Notes under the pieces: generated by a model
The model's input: the letters and a program-made list of their open reading frames with translations, nothing else
Databases searched by the model: none
What the model was told of the DNA's origin: nothing
Program-made: the position numbers and the translations under genes
NCBI RefSeq assembly: GCF_001522545.3
Contig: NC_031769.1
Span: forward strand, 11,388,861 to 11,452,860
From: Parus major
Lineage: Eukaryota; Chordata; Aves; Passeriformes; Paridae
DNA: 64,000 nucleotides
Reading direction: 5' to 3'
Part shown: in pieces, positions 49,566 to 63,520 of the stretch
Numbering within the stretch: position 1 is the stretch's first letter
How the letters are laid out: each line of letters opens with the position of its first letter

Positions 49566-51817
49566 TTTGTACTAGAAGGATGACATCCAAAGTCTTGCTG
49601 GAGAGATGTTATGAACAACTATATCTTGCAGTCTCAGAGATAAATCAGGAGTACCACCTGATCTGTAACGTACCTATCTTTGCAAGGTACGTCAATATCT
49701 TTATTTTAACCTCAAAATTATTCCCAATTATTCCTTATTTGATGCTGTGAGCAAGTAAACCATCAAATGCAACATGGCTTGCTTCTTGGATGTTTGAAGG
49801 AAAGAAAGGAATGGCCAGCTTCATCAACAACTGGAAAAACAAAGTGATGTGTAGAACAGTGCAGTTCACATTCATTCATTTTCAGTGAATAAATTAGGTG
49901 AATTTTAAGAGAGAAAATTGATAAGTAACAGTGAGACTTTTACCTTGTTCAGTTTTTTGTTTTGCCAGTATGGAAAAAAACGACAAGAATTTTGTATTTG
50001 GGTCATTGATATTCCCTAGGAATGGCCAAGGTACTGTTATTGAGGAAGGAAATGGCATCTTATTCTTTTATTCTCTACTGTTAACATTGCTCTTTTTCTT
50101 TCATTTATTTCACAGTCCCACCTCCCTCTTACCAGTCTCTGGATTTTTGACTTTGGGAATTAGGAAAGAGAAGAGAGACAGAAGTAAACATGTTTGAGCT
50201 GAATAAATATAAATCCTGAAACTCACAAAATTCTCAAAAATTATATTTTTGCTTCCTAGAAATGGTACTCTATTACAAGTTTCAGCAATTGCAAGAATCT
50301 CCAAGACCCATTTTTGATAAACCTAAGAAATTCTTCCTGTTTGGTTTGTTCTTGGCACTGATAAAAATATGGCAACCTAACAGAGGGCCAGTGGAGGATC
50401 TATCCACTGTATATTTCTGAATGACTATCTCTAATATCAATAACATCTGGCTATCTCTAATATCCATTACACTGAGCTTACTTTAAGATTGCTAACAATG
50501 ATTTTTGAGATTATTGAATGAAAGACCTTGAAAAAGAGAATCAACATATACTGTAGAGGCATGATGCTGTCAGGTGAAACCAAGTCCTCCCTTTAAAGAG
50601 TATAATGCCCCAGGCTGTGTGTGTATAGGTAATTAACTGTCCTTCTATTTCTTTTCCTCTCTTACACATTAGGATAATTTTATCTCAAGTTATTTCTCTT
50701 GCTATATACACTGTCATTCCAGCACTATATGCCCAAACAAATTAGACAAAGTTGTTGATGTAAATCCCAAAGAGCAGCAATGCAATTTCATTACAGCAAT
50801 TATGTGTTTTATGACCTTTTTTTTTTTTTCATATAAAACACATTTGAGCCTTAATTTAAGTTCAAAAGACAGTCGAGTGCATATGGCACAGAAATCTGAG
50901 GGAAAATCAGTTGAAGCAAGGTAAGAATTGCATTTGGTCATGTTACCACAAAACCAAATTATCTGGATCAGACCACCTTACCACACTGACTGTTTCTACC
51001 CCTGAAGGCACATGGTAAATCAATTTACTGACCACACTACACAAAGTGACGAGGTAGGAGCCAAAAACCAGCCTCTGGTTTGGGTTCCAAAACCCTCAGA
51101 ATGGCTTAAAGGGAAACAGATATCCGCCCTTTACAAGACACAACCCTGTCTCTGACGTGTCTAATTAACTTTCATTTTAGAGTCTTCAAATATCATCACT
51201 TGCAATTTATTTTTTGAAATGTTTCCTTAATTCTGGTGGTGCCTGCTGTGTTGTTGTTATTAACAATCTATCAGATTGTCACTGATAAAAAAAGCCTTGA
51301 GGGATTTGTAAGATGCTCTGAAGTTCATTCTGAGTAGAAATGCAATGAGTAAGAGCTTATTGAGAGAGTGGTAGAGAAGGTGTCAGGGACAAAGATATGA
51401 GCAAAAAGTAAGAGAAGGATATGAGTGAATCAAAATGAAATGGAGCAGGGGTGAGAAAGATGAAATCAGAAAATCACAAATTACTTGAAGATATTTCACA
51501 TGCTTTTTTTGCTATCCAAACATATATTTTTACAATTACATTTCTGTACATCTTTAGTGTTTGAAGATTGCATATCAGAAATTACTTTTAAATATATTAA
51601 AGGATAGGAGAGTTTGCAGGTAAGGAATAGTAAACTCATGAAGGAGCTAATATAATATGGTATTTGTGATGTATTCTTAAGTAGATTTATGCCGTTTTTT
51701 GTATCTACATTGAATCAGTAGAGTTAATAAGAAAAACTAGAATCACAGGTGACAAGCCACACTGCCCAACAGGTAATCTCAGGTGAACAATCCAATATAC
51801 TGCAATGAGACTGACCA
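49566..51817. other. Unique noncoding DNA
   Basis: No gene recognised. A degenerate 26-bp tandem duplication at 50425-50476 is listed separately and a T13 run occurs near 50818. The segment 50950-51170 is slightly GC-richer with two CpG steps but matches no known element. Confidence 0.7.
50425..50476. repeat. Degenerate 26-bp tandem duplication
   Basis: CTATCTCTAATATC begins at 50425 and again at 50451. The first 14 bases are identical and the remaining 12 are partly diverged, which suggests an older duplication than the perfect one at 260-305. Confidence 0.75.
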
Positions 51818-51955
51818 TGGAATCACAGAATGGTTTAGTTTGGAAGAGACATTAAAGATCATCTGGTTTCAACCCCTGCCACAGGCAGGGACATCTGTGA
51901 CTAGATCAGGTTGCTCAGAGCCCCATCCAATTTGGGCTTGAGCACTTTCTGTGAT
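51818..51955 (-). mobile_element. CR1 LINE 3' end, antisense
   Basis: GGAATCACAGAATGGTTTAG at the left edge is the standard CR1 terminus. It is followed by 'TTTGGAAGAGACATTAAAGA', 'TCATCTGGTTTCAACCCCTG', 'CCACAGGCAGGGACATCTGT' and 'GGTTGCTCAGAGCCCCATCC'. The copy breaks off near 'TTGAGCACTTTCTGTGATAA'. It is among the best preserved CR1 termini in the window and heavily 5'-truncated. Confidence 0.93.
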
Positions 51956-54900
51956 AAAGAAATATATACAAGAAATCTTTGCAGTGAAGTCAAATCACTG
52001 CAAGAAAGGACTGTGAAAAACAATCCTTAATGCAGTAATTTTCCACATTCCAACATTTGGTTCATCCATTTCTTCCAAGGTTTCTTTCTTTTTCTTCCCT
52101 TTTCTGGTCCTCTATGTGTAGGCAATGGTTCTCAGTCTGGTCAGTAGAGATATTCTTTGTTCTTTCAATTTTTCTAGAATGGGAAATGCTTCAAAGGCAT
52201 TAAACATTATTTAGTGTAGAATGTGAAACAGTTTATCCCTGAAAAATGTTAAGATAAAGATCTCTCAAAAGAGATATCTAGAGAGGAGTATTGGAGTAGA
52301 TGAAGTGAAGAATTAAGTTTTTATGTGAAAGAACTCATGTGGGAACTATATAATTAAGCTGGGCAAACAATCCTGACTATGTTCTGTAATAATGTCAGCC
52401 AACAGCTATGTGATTATGGCATTTCAGTGACTGTGGAAACACATTTTACAGATTTTAAAAACATCTTAGTTTGGTTTTCTGTACTTTTCCCTTATAGACC
52501 CAAAGAATTTTGTGCTCAGGAGCCTTGAAAATCAAGTTATTCACTGATCATTCAGATTATTTCTAACTTTTGGTTCTTGTACAGGACATATGTTCTCCTG
52601 AAGGTCAAGCAAGCTTCTCACTGGACTTGCATCTTGATTGGCTTTATCATATCACTCAATTGCTTGAGTTCCTTAAATCTACAGTCATGATCATAGAGTT
52701 CATCATGCCCATAAAATACAGTGATAATCAGAACAGATCCAAAGTAAGGTCAAGCATGAATTGCTACCCAGGGTGGCTGTGTGATGCCCACTGTAAAAAG
52801 AATTGTCTTTATTCTCTGGAAGTAGTTTTGTGGCAATCAAAGAGTAACAGTTCCCTCTGGGGTGTGTGAACATTTATCCCAGCTACTTTTTTAATCATGA
52901 GAAAGGAAGAGAGAGTAAGTTCATTTATCCAGAGAACATTGGCTGGATTTTGGCTCCCCAGCCTTTCAACACCCATGATGCAGAGGTTAACATCACAGCC
53001 AGTGAACTAAATCTCTCTTAAGAGTCAAAGGAGAGAAATAGATGTCTCAGGGATGTGATTCACCTGAGCTATTTCAGACAGATATTTACCTAGGAGATGA
53101 ATTGCACCTGGGACTGCACTGAGTGTATTGACCAGATCTTTGCAGACTATAAAAGATCATGGGCTGATCAGTTCAGAACAGTACATTTCCTCAAATGAAT
53201 CCTATTCAGTGTCAAAATGCTAAAGGCTGGTACAGGGTCAGCAGTCCAGGTTCTGTGGGCACAGTTTGGATACTTTCCACCAGAATGAGAAATTTCTTTA
53301 TAGGTACATCTCTCATTAAACCAGACTGACTCCTTGAAATATCTGCCATCCCCCAAACACTGAGCAAGAAAAGGTCTCAAAAAGGTCAGGGTTTCAAAAC
53401 GCTTGACACAGCCGTGTTTGTAGTTTTAGAGGATGGTAAATAAGAAGGGTAATTTTCATATTAAAATTTTCATAGTAAAATTTCAGCAGCTTTCAGTTGC
53501 TACAATAGCATTTCCAACATCTCCAGGAAATTTCAGTAAACTTCTACTTGTCTGTCTGTGAAATATCATGCATTAGTTGTAGAAAATGTGCTAAACTTCA
53601 ATAATGACTGTACTCAATCAAATAATACTTTTTAATCATAAAAGCTACATTGTGATAAAAATGAAAATTCTTCAGAACAAAATCCCCAGAACTCTTTAAA
53701 AATGGAAATAACGTTTTTCTCCTTTTCCATAAATTAAAATGCACAGTTCTTTAGCAGCCCCTAGGAAAAAAAAATAAAAATAAAAGTTAACCAGCTGTAG
53801 CTACCATGATCCCCACATTCCTATGAAAAGAACTTTCATTCTTTTGTTTGTTTGTTTGAGGTAAAAACCAGAGAATGACAGCCTTGTGAGAGCTCCGCAG
53901 GCACTTCAGTTTTCTAATATAGCACAGCAGGAGAGAGATACAGAAGGAAAGCAAGCAGAAATAATAACCAGAAGCCATATGAATAATGGGAACACGAACC
54001 ATTGGCATGTAGGGATAAAAGAATCTTAGTATCCACTCTCTTGACCTTATATTGCACTGTAAGGCACCCAGTGAGTTTTGCTGTCACCATTTTCCTGTGG
54101 CTAGTAAGGACTTCTGGAGTTCCAATGGTGTTGGGTGAGGATCTCAGTAGTTAGTGGAATTTCCAGCTCTTTGGAAAATTTAATATTTCATTTAATTTAA
54201 TATTTAATTATCTGTGCTTTTTGAATCTGTAAAATGAAGTAAAAACATAATGTTGCAGTAAAATTGAAAGATTTTCCTTTGGACAAGAAAATGATTGAAG
54301 ATACGCTTTTTTTTTAATTTCTTTTTACTTATATGAAAAAGTTGCTGTTATTGGTATATAGAGTTTGTGTTGAATGATAAAATGAAAATTAGAATTTGGG
54401 TGTGAAGATTTGGTTGCTGTGGTTATGGGTTATGGTTATACCTTCTGAGCCATGATTCCTACTCACAGCAGAACAGATTCTGATTAATTTTCAGTTTTGT
54501 GCACTCAATTTCTTAACCCAGACACCAATACAGGGGCATAAATGTGCATGAATATGCTCATATGTACTACTCGGGTTTTTTATCATATTACAGAAGATGG
54601 AGCAGCCAGAACACAAACCAAAAAAGGTGGGGTTTTGGCAGAGGCTGATAGATGAATACAATATACCAGGGTGGATAAGCTGTTTCACCAAAATATGATC
54701 AGTTTGTATTAAATTTACATTAACATTGTAAATTGGAATTAATAAAACATTTCTTTTTGTGTTGAGGGTTTGTGCATGTTTCATACCATTTTAAATTAAC
54801 TGTAATGAATTGCTGGCAAAGTTGCACCAGACAAGATTGTACATACCGAGGGGCATTTAATCACATCAACTTCCCACTGATGTTAATTGGGATATTCTAA

Positions 54901-55827
54901 TGAGCAATGAACACTCAGGCTAAGAACCAGTCACACAGTGCTATGACTTTGAAATACTTACAAATCCTCTATACACTCATGATCAATAATTTTGAGTCCA
55001 AAGCCATTCAAAATAAAAGAGGATGATAATTTATTGTGAAACTATTCCATGAGAAGATTTGCTAAATAGATTTCCTTATTAAACTGTTAACATATCTTCA
55101 TCATTCTTCATTATGTCCTTAGGGTCCACAAGTCCAAACAAAGCCCACAGGGTTCAATAATGTACTCTGCTTGATCATTATGCTACAACACAACCTTTTC
55201 ACTATTACTAAGTAGATTTAGTAAAAGTGGACAGGAAAAGTGGGCAGAAACCTTGGTCAAATATTTAATTCAGAACATCTTGACTCTTAATTTGATATCT
55301 TGGTGTTTTTCCTTTTACTTCACATAAATCAGGAGTTTGATAAAACAGATTATAGACTAATATACTATTTTATGGCACTGTTAAAAAGAACTAAGATATA
55401 TAATCTAGATGTGAATAAATTTATAACGGAGATTAGACATAGATTTTTATTCACTGAAGAAACAAATTTCTAGAATAGCCTCAAAACAAACCTAAGAAGT
55501 GCAAAAAAATAGCAGTTCTAATATAGTTAAATCAACTTATAAAGATTTTAATTGCACCTACAGTAGTAGGTAGAGCATGGGAACTCTGACTACACTCTAA
55601 AAGTTATCCCAAGAATTTCTTTGGCAGGGACCTTCTAGCAACTCCTTAATGTTAACTAAGACAGTCAGTGAGTTTGCATCAATTGGGGAGCATTCCCCAT
55701 GCACACTCTGCTTTGGAGAGTAAGAAAATGATGAAATAAACATGAATGATCCATTTTCATGTGATGCCAGCAAAGAACTGTTCTGGTCATATTTTATTTA
55801 CCACTATGAACATAATTGTATAACTAG
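51956..55827. other. Unique AT-rich noncoding DNA
   Basis: No gene recognised. The longest frames are 99 codons (52570-52869, plus) and 97 codons (54491-54784, minus), both without known domains. Small repeats include (GTTT)n near 53841-53856 and a TTTAATATTT direct repeat near 54178-54206. A weak MIR-like motif 'TTGAATCTGTAAAATGAAGT' near 54220 is too short to call. Confidence 0.7.
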
Positions 55828-55882
55828 GAACTGGACTTGATGACACAGAATATCCTTTTCAATCCTACATCCATATTGAGTT
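55828..55882 (+). mobile_element. Possible CR1 LINE 3' end fragment, sense
   Basis: 'AGGAACTGGACTTGATGACA' followed by 'TATCCTTTTCAATCCTACAT' fits the sense CR1 3' terminus ('ggaactggactagatgacctt...cttccaatcctaa'). Only about 55 bp can be matched, so chance similarity is possible. Confidence 0.4.
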
Positions 55883-58800
55883 ACCTTCATTTAATGAATG
55901 TTCTCTTTCTTCTTATTATTAAATGCATAAAACCCTAAATCATGTTATTTAAAGTATAGGGAAACACAAAGGCAGAAAATGCTGTAACATGAATATCTCC
56001 ATAGAGACTGCTTTACTAGACTGATAATTTAAGGTAGTTCAAGAAAATTCAAGACTTTCTTAAAAAGGAATCTTCTTGAGCTGCAACAAATATGTCACTT
56101 CATATTTCCCAAATGCAAAAATACTGTACTCTGTAACACACACTATATCTGCAGTAGGGCTTCTTCTCTAAGTCTTTTTTTGTCTCCCTCTTTTGAAAAA
56201 TTATAGACATTTAGTTGCTTTTTGCCCTTTAAGTCAAAACAAACAAACAATGTGTAATTTAAATGTCTCAGCATTTTGTACACAACACTTCTGAAGAAAA
56301 AACAGAGGGAGAATAAAGAGTAAATTCCATGGTGGACTTCAGAGCTGTTCCAGCTCAGAGGGTCCCTTTTCCTCATCCCCAGGACAAAATTGCCTGACAA
56401 GTATTTTCCTTGAAACTCTTTTTTGGGTTCAAGTAGATACTTATTTCAAACAATATTTAGAAGTGTTATAATGCCTGTAACTATATTTCACTTGTAAATG
56501 GTGTAAAACAGTAAAGTATTTTAGAAAATTGGTCAAAGAGGTTAAGGAATGTCCTGAATAAAAGTGAAAATCAAATCAGTTTTACCTTTCGACAGTGTAG
56601 ATCTGTCACTATCACTAGGATTTATCCATATGTATCATTCAAAAAGACAATTACTGTAAACATTCATATTCATCTTTTTCAGAATAATTTCTGCTAGAAA
56701 AAAACAGTACTACTGGAGTTTCCCTAAATGTCTTTAATACAGAGTAATGGTGTCAGTTGAATTTAAGAACTAATGTTGATGCAAGTTACACTGTCGTACA
56801 CTGGAAGCAATGTTGTGAAAGTTAATGGGACTCAATTGGCAGGAAAATTTCAGATGTATAAGCACAGCCAAAGCACAAAATTAGTAATTCTTAGATGTGA
56901 AAAGAACCAAGGAAAAGAAAGTGATATGAGTTCTAAATAAAAGGGAACTGATGCATTTAAAAATACAACAAAGATATCTTGATGTATGTGATGGTGCATG
57001 CTGCCCTAAATCTATCAGCATTCTATTATTTAATACCTTCAGTTAAAATATGGGTAACCAGGTTATCTCCTGCAACAGGTTTGCTACCTAGGGAAACTAT
57101 TTCTTTTTTTGTGTAAACATAGACCAGTCAAATAAACCTCAGACTTACGCCCATGTTGTATGGTATCATCACACCATATGGCATATCAACCAAAGACTGA
57201 TATTTTTATCCTTTATTTCATTGTAAAATCACTGTGAGAGAAGGATAATGTGCATGTGAATAAGCACTAGCACAAACACACATAAGCACCTGAGGCCCAG
57301 GGACAAGATAAACATCAGAAACTTCATTTTATTTCACAGATATTTCTCAATATTAATGACATTGCATTGAATAAAAGATTCACAAATACTATGGTGACTA
57401 GGATCAATAAAAGTACATATGCAAGTAGATAAATTACTTTATATTTCATTTTTGATATGTGTGAATATTTTACTTCCTTTTTTTTATCACCTGCAGCTCA
57501 TTGGCCAGAAATTTCAACTGTGATCCCTATTTTTTTTTCCTGAGTAATTGCTTACAGTTAATTTAAAACCTAGTAATGTGTGTAAGCAGTTCAAATTATT
57601 TCTTCCCATGTTCATTACCTTGTATTTGTCATCAGAGAATTCCATCTGCTGTTGCAATTCCCGTTCATCTAAACAGCACTAATGGCATTGGAAAGTCAGC
57701 TACTTCTGAAGTAGTGTAGAGTAAATTGTGAAGTAGATGTCAAAAGCTATTTCACCTGTTTTACATTCCAATCCCTGCTTTGCTTCACTTGCTTTGCCTC
57801 ACTCACTTTGCCACCGAGCAGAATCAATAACAGTATTCATGATGGGATACAGACATTCAGCTCATAAGCTTTCAAGATATTAGCTTTTTTCACTTATGAA
57901 GAGTGGATGGGGAGAAAATGAAATAGTTGGCAAATGTGCTTTTCCTCCCTCTCCAACGACATCTCACTTGCATTTATTGCAGTTTGTGCAGATATTAAAG
58001 ACATTTACTTTAAGGTAAATTTGCCAGATTTGACAGTCTGCAAAATATAAAGGACAGCTTTTACAACTGTAAGAAAACTATTTTTCCTCCTCTTTTTTCT
58101 TCATTACTTGTTTTTAGGCATTGAAACTTTGTTTAGGCTGTGTTTTATGCTGCAGTTACAAGATGACAAATATTTCAACAATCAGTAGTATTCAGCCTTG
58201 TCAATATTTTGTTGGGCTACATAGCTATAGGGTTACCCCTGACCCATTACTGAGGCCAATTTGAGGTGAGACAGCTCAGATCATGTCCTGTGTTCCTTGG
58301 TTTTTGTTCCCTGCCCTGGGTGTAACACTAGAATATAGAACGTGTTGATATATTTCTAATTCTATCTGCTCCTCACCCCCCAACTTCTTGCTGCAATGAA
58401 TAATGGGGTTTGATTAACTTTGGGTTGGCTCTGGGTGAGGTTAGTGGGCCAGATTACTCTTAAAAGTGATACCAAGATGAACATGGACAGTGAACAAAAA
58501 TTAGATGATGAAATTTAAATCCATGGTCTAAGAATCATCATCCTTCAAAAGGTACAAAAAGTTATCATGAACTGCATCCAGTGATTTTCAGACTAGTGAG
58601 GGCAGGACAGTATAGGAATCCTTTTAACATATGTAGAACAGCTCAAACCAGAATACTTTGAAATTATGTAGTTCTGTCTGTTTATTTGTTTTACAAGGCT
58701 TTTTAGTATTTCATAGGTTTTGGGCTGCTCATTAAAAGTAATTGTAGCTGTTGGCGGATATTAATTACTTTGTTCTCTTTCTTCTTCTGACATTTAGAGG

Positions 58801-60489
58801 ATAACAATATAATGTAGTGCTCCATTGCATCCAAGAAAAAGAAAAAACTGCTTAAAAGTTAGGCTATGTTGGAAAAATGAAAAGTAAAAATATATTTATA
58901 TACATATACACCATTCCAAAACAGTAGCACTGTGACTTAAATGGTATTTCTCTTCATCTCCTCTTTACTTTCATTGCTTTCTTTGCTATTTCCAGAATGC
59001 AAACATCCCTGACAGGCATTAAGGGTGAGTTATGTTTAGTCATTTAAAATTTAAGCGTCCAGCCTTCCACAGAAGGTACCTTGCATCAACAAGGGTTTTC
59101 AATAGGATTCTTTTACCAACAGGTTTGATTATACACCCAAGCTGTCATTTAGTCTGGTTATTAATAGGATAAGGAAGAGGAAGCAAGCACAGATAAGGAA
59201 TATATAGACATCAGGTGATATGTAGAAAGGTCAAGCAATTCACTAGTTCAAATAAGGAAGATGCAAAGTCCTCTTTACATGTTGTTATCAATCCCTTATG
59301 AATCAGTTTATTATGTTATTAAAATTCTAAAGCCTGGTTTAACACTCCAGCTCTTATGCACTTTAGTATGGTTTGTTTTAGGCATTACTCCACTTAACTT
59401 CAAATAGCAGGTTGGAAGCTGCCCGTCCTGCATGTGCACCCTTGCACATGATATCCTTTCTGTGGCTGAAGCAAGTCCGAACCCACAAAGCTATTTTTTC
59501 TCTTTTATTAACAAGCCAGTTTCAGTCACACTTGCACTCAGTAACACCTCTGCCCAGGGACAGCAAACCACGTGGGCTGTGCACCTGGTGACATCGATGC
59601 ATTTCTGTTCACCACATTACATCCCAAAGGACATAAGACTTCCTGGCTTTAAGACTGTGATTTATCACAGCTCTTCTTCCCCACATTCCTCAGAAACCTT
59701 TGGAGAGGAGATTTTCCAAGTCTGTTCACAGAGAAAACCAGCTCTGGTTGGTGAGCTGGAGCTTGGCTGGGAACACTGTGAGATCTCTGCAGTGGAGGAC
59801 CCTTTGGTTCCTGCCATCTTCCAGGAATGGGCAATCAGGGAATTGGAGTATTAAGCAGCCATTAAGCAGAATAGCCTTGTTGCAGGTCATATTTTATAGC
59901 TCCAGCAGAAAGCTGCACTTGAATCATTTATTGCTTGCATGCAGCTAGAGACATCTGTTAGTTACTGTGGTGGATCTCATTCTATTTTCTACCATAAAAT
60001 ATATCCATACTTATTTCCACTTCCTGTTGCACCAGAAACTTTTATTATTCCTTATTTGCATATCACCTCAAAAAATCAAGATATAAAGTGCTCTTTTTTC
60101 TGTACATAATCAGTTAGGTTAGGCTATATTACTTATCTTGTAGACATTTTCACCTCTGATCAAACAGCACAAGCAGATAATAAGTACAAGATTCAGATGG
60201 ACTTCTTTATTCTTACACATATATTCTATGCATGACCAGAACAGAAAAACAGTAGCTCAGGTGAGGACTCACGAAGTCCTTTAAAATTAGCATTAATATT
60301 TTTCTTTCTGCATTCATAAAAGAGAACAGTTCCCCCACCCTAAAGATGCCTTAAAATCTTCCTAGTGTCATCCTAGAGACAATTCTGCATTTGCCTCTTT
60401 CATAGCTATGTTGTATTTCATAGCCACTTCTTGTCATTAACCTGTCCACCTCTTTCTCATTTATATTCAGCATATAGGAAGTAACATAA
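55883..60489. other. Unique AT-rich noncoding DNA
   Basis: No gene supported. A 140-codon plus-strand frame at 59432-59854 is the longest sense frame of the region. It has no known domain, and a 61-codon minus-strand frame and an 82-codon plus-strand frame overlap it, so it is treated as chance. A near-tandem GCTTTGC(T/C)TCACT motif occurs at 57777-57803. The stretch 58700-58790 has TAAT-rich texture. No interspersed repeat is recognised over about 4.6 kb. Confidence 0.65.
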
Positions 60490-60860
60490 AATCCTGCCAA
60501 GTGCATGACCTAGCATTTTGCATGTGTGTTCACGGTTGTCTGGCATGTTCTGCATATCTAGTCTCAGTTCTCCCTGGTGCTGAAACTGCTCAGCTTTATG
60601 ACACTATTGACTTTCCTCAGGATGCTTTTAATATCTATGTGAAATAATTAATGGAACCAAAATTTGATCCTTGAGCAACTCAGCCTGTACTCTACAACTT
60701 TATGCTTTCCTTTTCAACAGTAGCCAGTGCCATTTCCTTTTTCCTTATTTCCCCGCCTATCTTACAATTCTTCTTTAAATTGTGTATTCTTCAGATCAAT
60801 TAATAGTTTTCTGTGTGACACATCTGAATCATTGACAAAAGCTGTGGTAGAAGATAAACA
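60490..60860. mobile_element. Very old amniote LINE fragment (CR1/L3 group)
   Basis: Several motifs occur in the order found in a widespread old amniote CR1-type repeat: 'AAGTGCATGACCTAGCATTT' near 60499, 'TCAGTTCTCCCTGGTGCTGA' near 60565, a 'GTGAAATAATTAATGGAACC' block then 'TTTGATCCTTGAGCAACTC' near 60663, 'CAGTAGCCAGTGCCATTTCC' near 60719, and 'GTGTGACACATCTGAATCAT' near 60814. Divergence is high throughout. Strand relative to the LINE ORF is not assigned because I matched it by motif order without a consensus alignment. There is no residual coding capacity. Confidence 0.45.
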
Positions 60861-63284
60861 CTTATTCATTGGGTAAAGAAGTAATTGGGGTTTTTTTGTT
60901 TGTTTGGGGCTTGATTTTTGTTTCTTTGCTTGGTTGGTTTTGAGGTTTATTTTTTTTAATCAGAAAAAGTCTGTCATGATCTAGTATTGGTAAGCTCTTT
61001 TTGAATTAAATTTTCTTTTTACTACTATACTGCACTATTTATATCTTTAAAGTATGATACAATGTAATATATTTAGAGCATCAGAATTTTAATACAAGTC
61101 TTTGTGAATGAATTAATGAATTCAATGTAAACAACAGCATTGCAAGACCTTGTTCACCCTGTGAATTACAGAGAGGAAATTCCCTCTTGACAAACAGAAG
61201 GGGTAGATAAAACATAGGTGCTTCTTGTAATGTGTTGCATCATTATTTAAAACACACTTCTTTTGTTGTCTTTAAGTGACCAAAGTCCAGACATAGGGAA
61301 GTCTCTTTCCCTTTGTGGTCTCAATTAAATCAATAGTGTACAATATGTACCCAAAAGCTGGAAAGTAGCCTAAGATATATTAGACATTGTTTTATTATTA
61401 TTTTAGACATAATAAACATTATTTCTAGACTTTTGAAAAGCAAAGTTTTATCCTCAGCACTGAATGTCAAGTAGCTAAGAATCATTTTGCTCCCTGGTTT
61501 TTGAGTGCAGCCCAGTGGTGAAAGGGAAAGTAACTGGGTCTCATCCAATTTTTTAATTTAATCATTCTATGATAAAATTAGAACGCACACTCTACCTTGT
61601 TGCTAGAACTGAACTTTATTTCATGATTCAAGGAAAAAGAAAACACCAATATTTTTACAGGTGAAATGATTTTCTATTGGTCAGGTGGAATATATTGTTA
61701 TTTGTTAGTATTTTATCTGAGACATTCAGCAATACTCAGGAAAAATTACCAGTATTAAAGTTCCCAATAAATGGACTTCAACTCTTCAGCCTTATCATAA
61801 AGCTCACCTATAAAAGGGTCAGATACAACACTGGAAACAACAGATACTGTGCTGAAGAGGGATTGGACTGAAACAGGAAAATCTCATTTTAATGCTGTCA
61901 CTTCTCTGCTAAGCTCCTTTAGGGAAATTATATCAACTCACTTGTTTTTCGTTAAGTTCACTCTGTCACTCAATTATATTGGCATAAGTCATGACATCTC
62001 TTAAAAAAAGCAACTGAAAAACAAACCACAAAAAACATGTGAAGCAAAGAAGCTAATCACTTACAAATATTCATTTTTTTTTTCCCAAATTATTCATCTA
62101 AAAGCACACAGTACAGCAGCAGTGGAGTATCTATTCAGATTGCAATCTGGTAAAATGGTAGTCAGTGCTTCCATAATTCCTGTTCAGCCTGAGACAGCTA
62201 TTTAATCAACCCAAATTTCCTTCAGAGACTTAAGACTAACCCAATCAAGACCAAAATGATCAAATGTGCAACGCTGAAATTATCTCAGGTGCACAGTAAT
62301 AAATCATAAAGAATTCCACAATAAAAATACTAAGGAGAGAAGCATTTCAGTAATGCAGGAGGCACAGTTTGTGTTATTACACTACTTAATGTTAATGTGC
62401 TTTAATAGCTCTAATGGCTCAGCATAAACCACATACTGTGTTAGAGCTACATCTGTAGGATGGTGCCATTTGTCCTAACCTCAAATTTGTTTTAAACAGG
62501 GCTATTAGAATAAAAGTATAGGCTAAACTTGTTCACACTATCAGTGTTTTAGTTTTTGACATGTTCTCTAAGAGGTGAATTTATGACTAATTAGCACATT
62601 TGGTATCATTAGAAGAAATAAAGAACAACTTACAGAAAACTTAATCTCTAACTATTTATTTTTTTTCTGCTACCCTTTTGTTAATAATGAGAGATATGTC
62701 TGCTACTTAGCATAGTTTATATTTAGGTTGCTCAATTCCTTCAGCCCAATCAGCTCTACTTTCTATGAATAGAGAACACCATAGAAGTGCAACTGTCTTG
62801 CAAACAGATGGAAATCAACTGAGCAACTCAATGAGTAATATGGAGAGGAGGATTTTGCTCAAGAATAGTATATATAAAAAAAAAAATTAAGAATTGAGCA
62901 TTAGAAAGAGGTATATATACACAAAGGATGGGATTGTATTTTCCAGATACTTTAGTTATGTTGCTTTAGATTTAGAAAGGGACATTCAAAGAATTAAAAG
63001 AAAGTAAGATGGTCAACTTTGAATTTCTGACACCTTCACCCACTAAGAGGGCATTTAGTTGCCTAAACAGAAGAAAGAACTCTTCCAGGCTTAATCAGAT
63101 AGAAAACAAGGATTTCAATCTTTTTATTTTCTTCCACATCTGCAAAATAGGTCAAAAGGAATATGGATTGGATCACTGTGAAAAATAAAAATGGTCTTTT
63201 TGAGGTGTCTCTGAGCAGTAGCCATTAGCTTAAAATTTATTCTAATTGTACATTATTATAGCAGGAATGTATCTTAAGTTTTCT
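60861..63284. other. Unique AT-rich noncoding DNA
   Basis: A T- and G-rich low-complexity stretch lies at 60885-60960 (repeated GTTT and GGTT steps). The remainder is AT-rich with frames of at most 72 codons. The block 62370-62540 is repeat-free with balanced composition and could be conserved, but no motif stands out enough to call. Confidence 0.7.
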
Positions 63285-63345
63285 CATCAGTGAACTGAGA
63301 GGTTAAATTATGTTGTCAAAGGCAATGCACTGCCATATTATCTCT
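63285..63345 (-). mobile_element. Possible MIR-like SINE remnant, antisense
   Basis: 'TCATCAGTGAACTGAGAGGT' then 'TAAATTATGTTGTCAAAGGC' resembles the antisense MIR core 'cagatgaggaaactgag...gaggttaagtgacttgcccaagg'. It is short and diverged. Confidence 0.35.
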
Positions 63346-63520
63346 ATTAGCTGATTTACTGACTGGAGCTCACTTAAAACTTACACAGATTTTGTTTGAG
63401 TGCATATGCTGTTGGTATGGTATGTCTTTTTCTGGTTTTACCTGACAATTTTGAACTCTGAGCCAGATTTTCCTATTTTTATTATTCATGACAGAAGCTA
63501 CAGTAAGGTTGTGTCACCAC

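Noticed and set aside
53455..53490. Repeated TTTTCATA(T/G)TAAAAT motif
   Set aside because: Short AT-rich near-repeat, too low in complexity to interpret.
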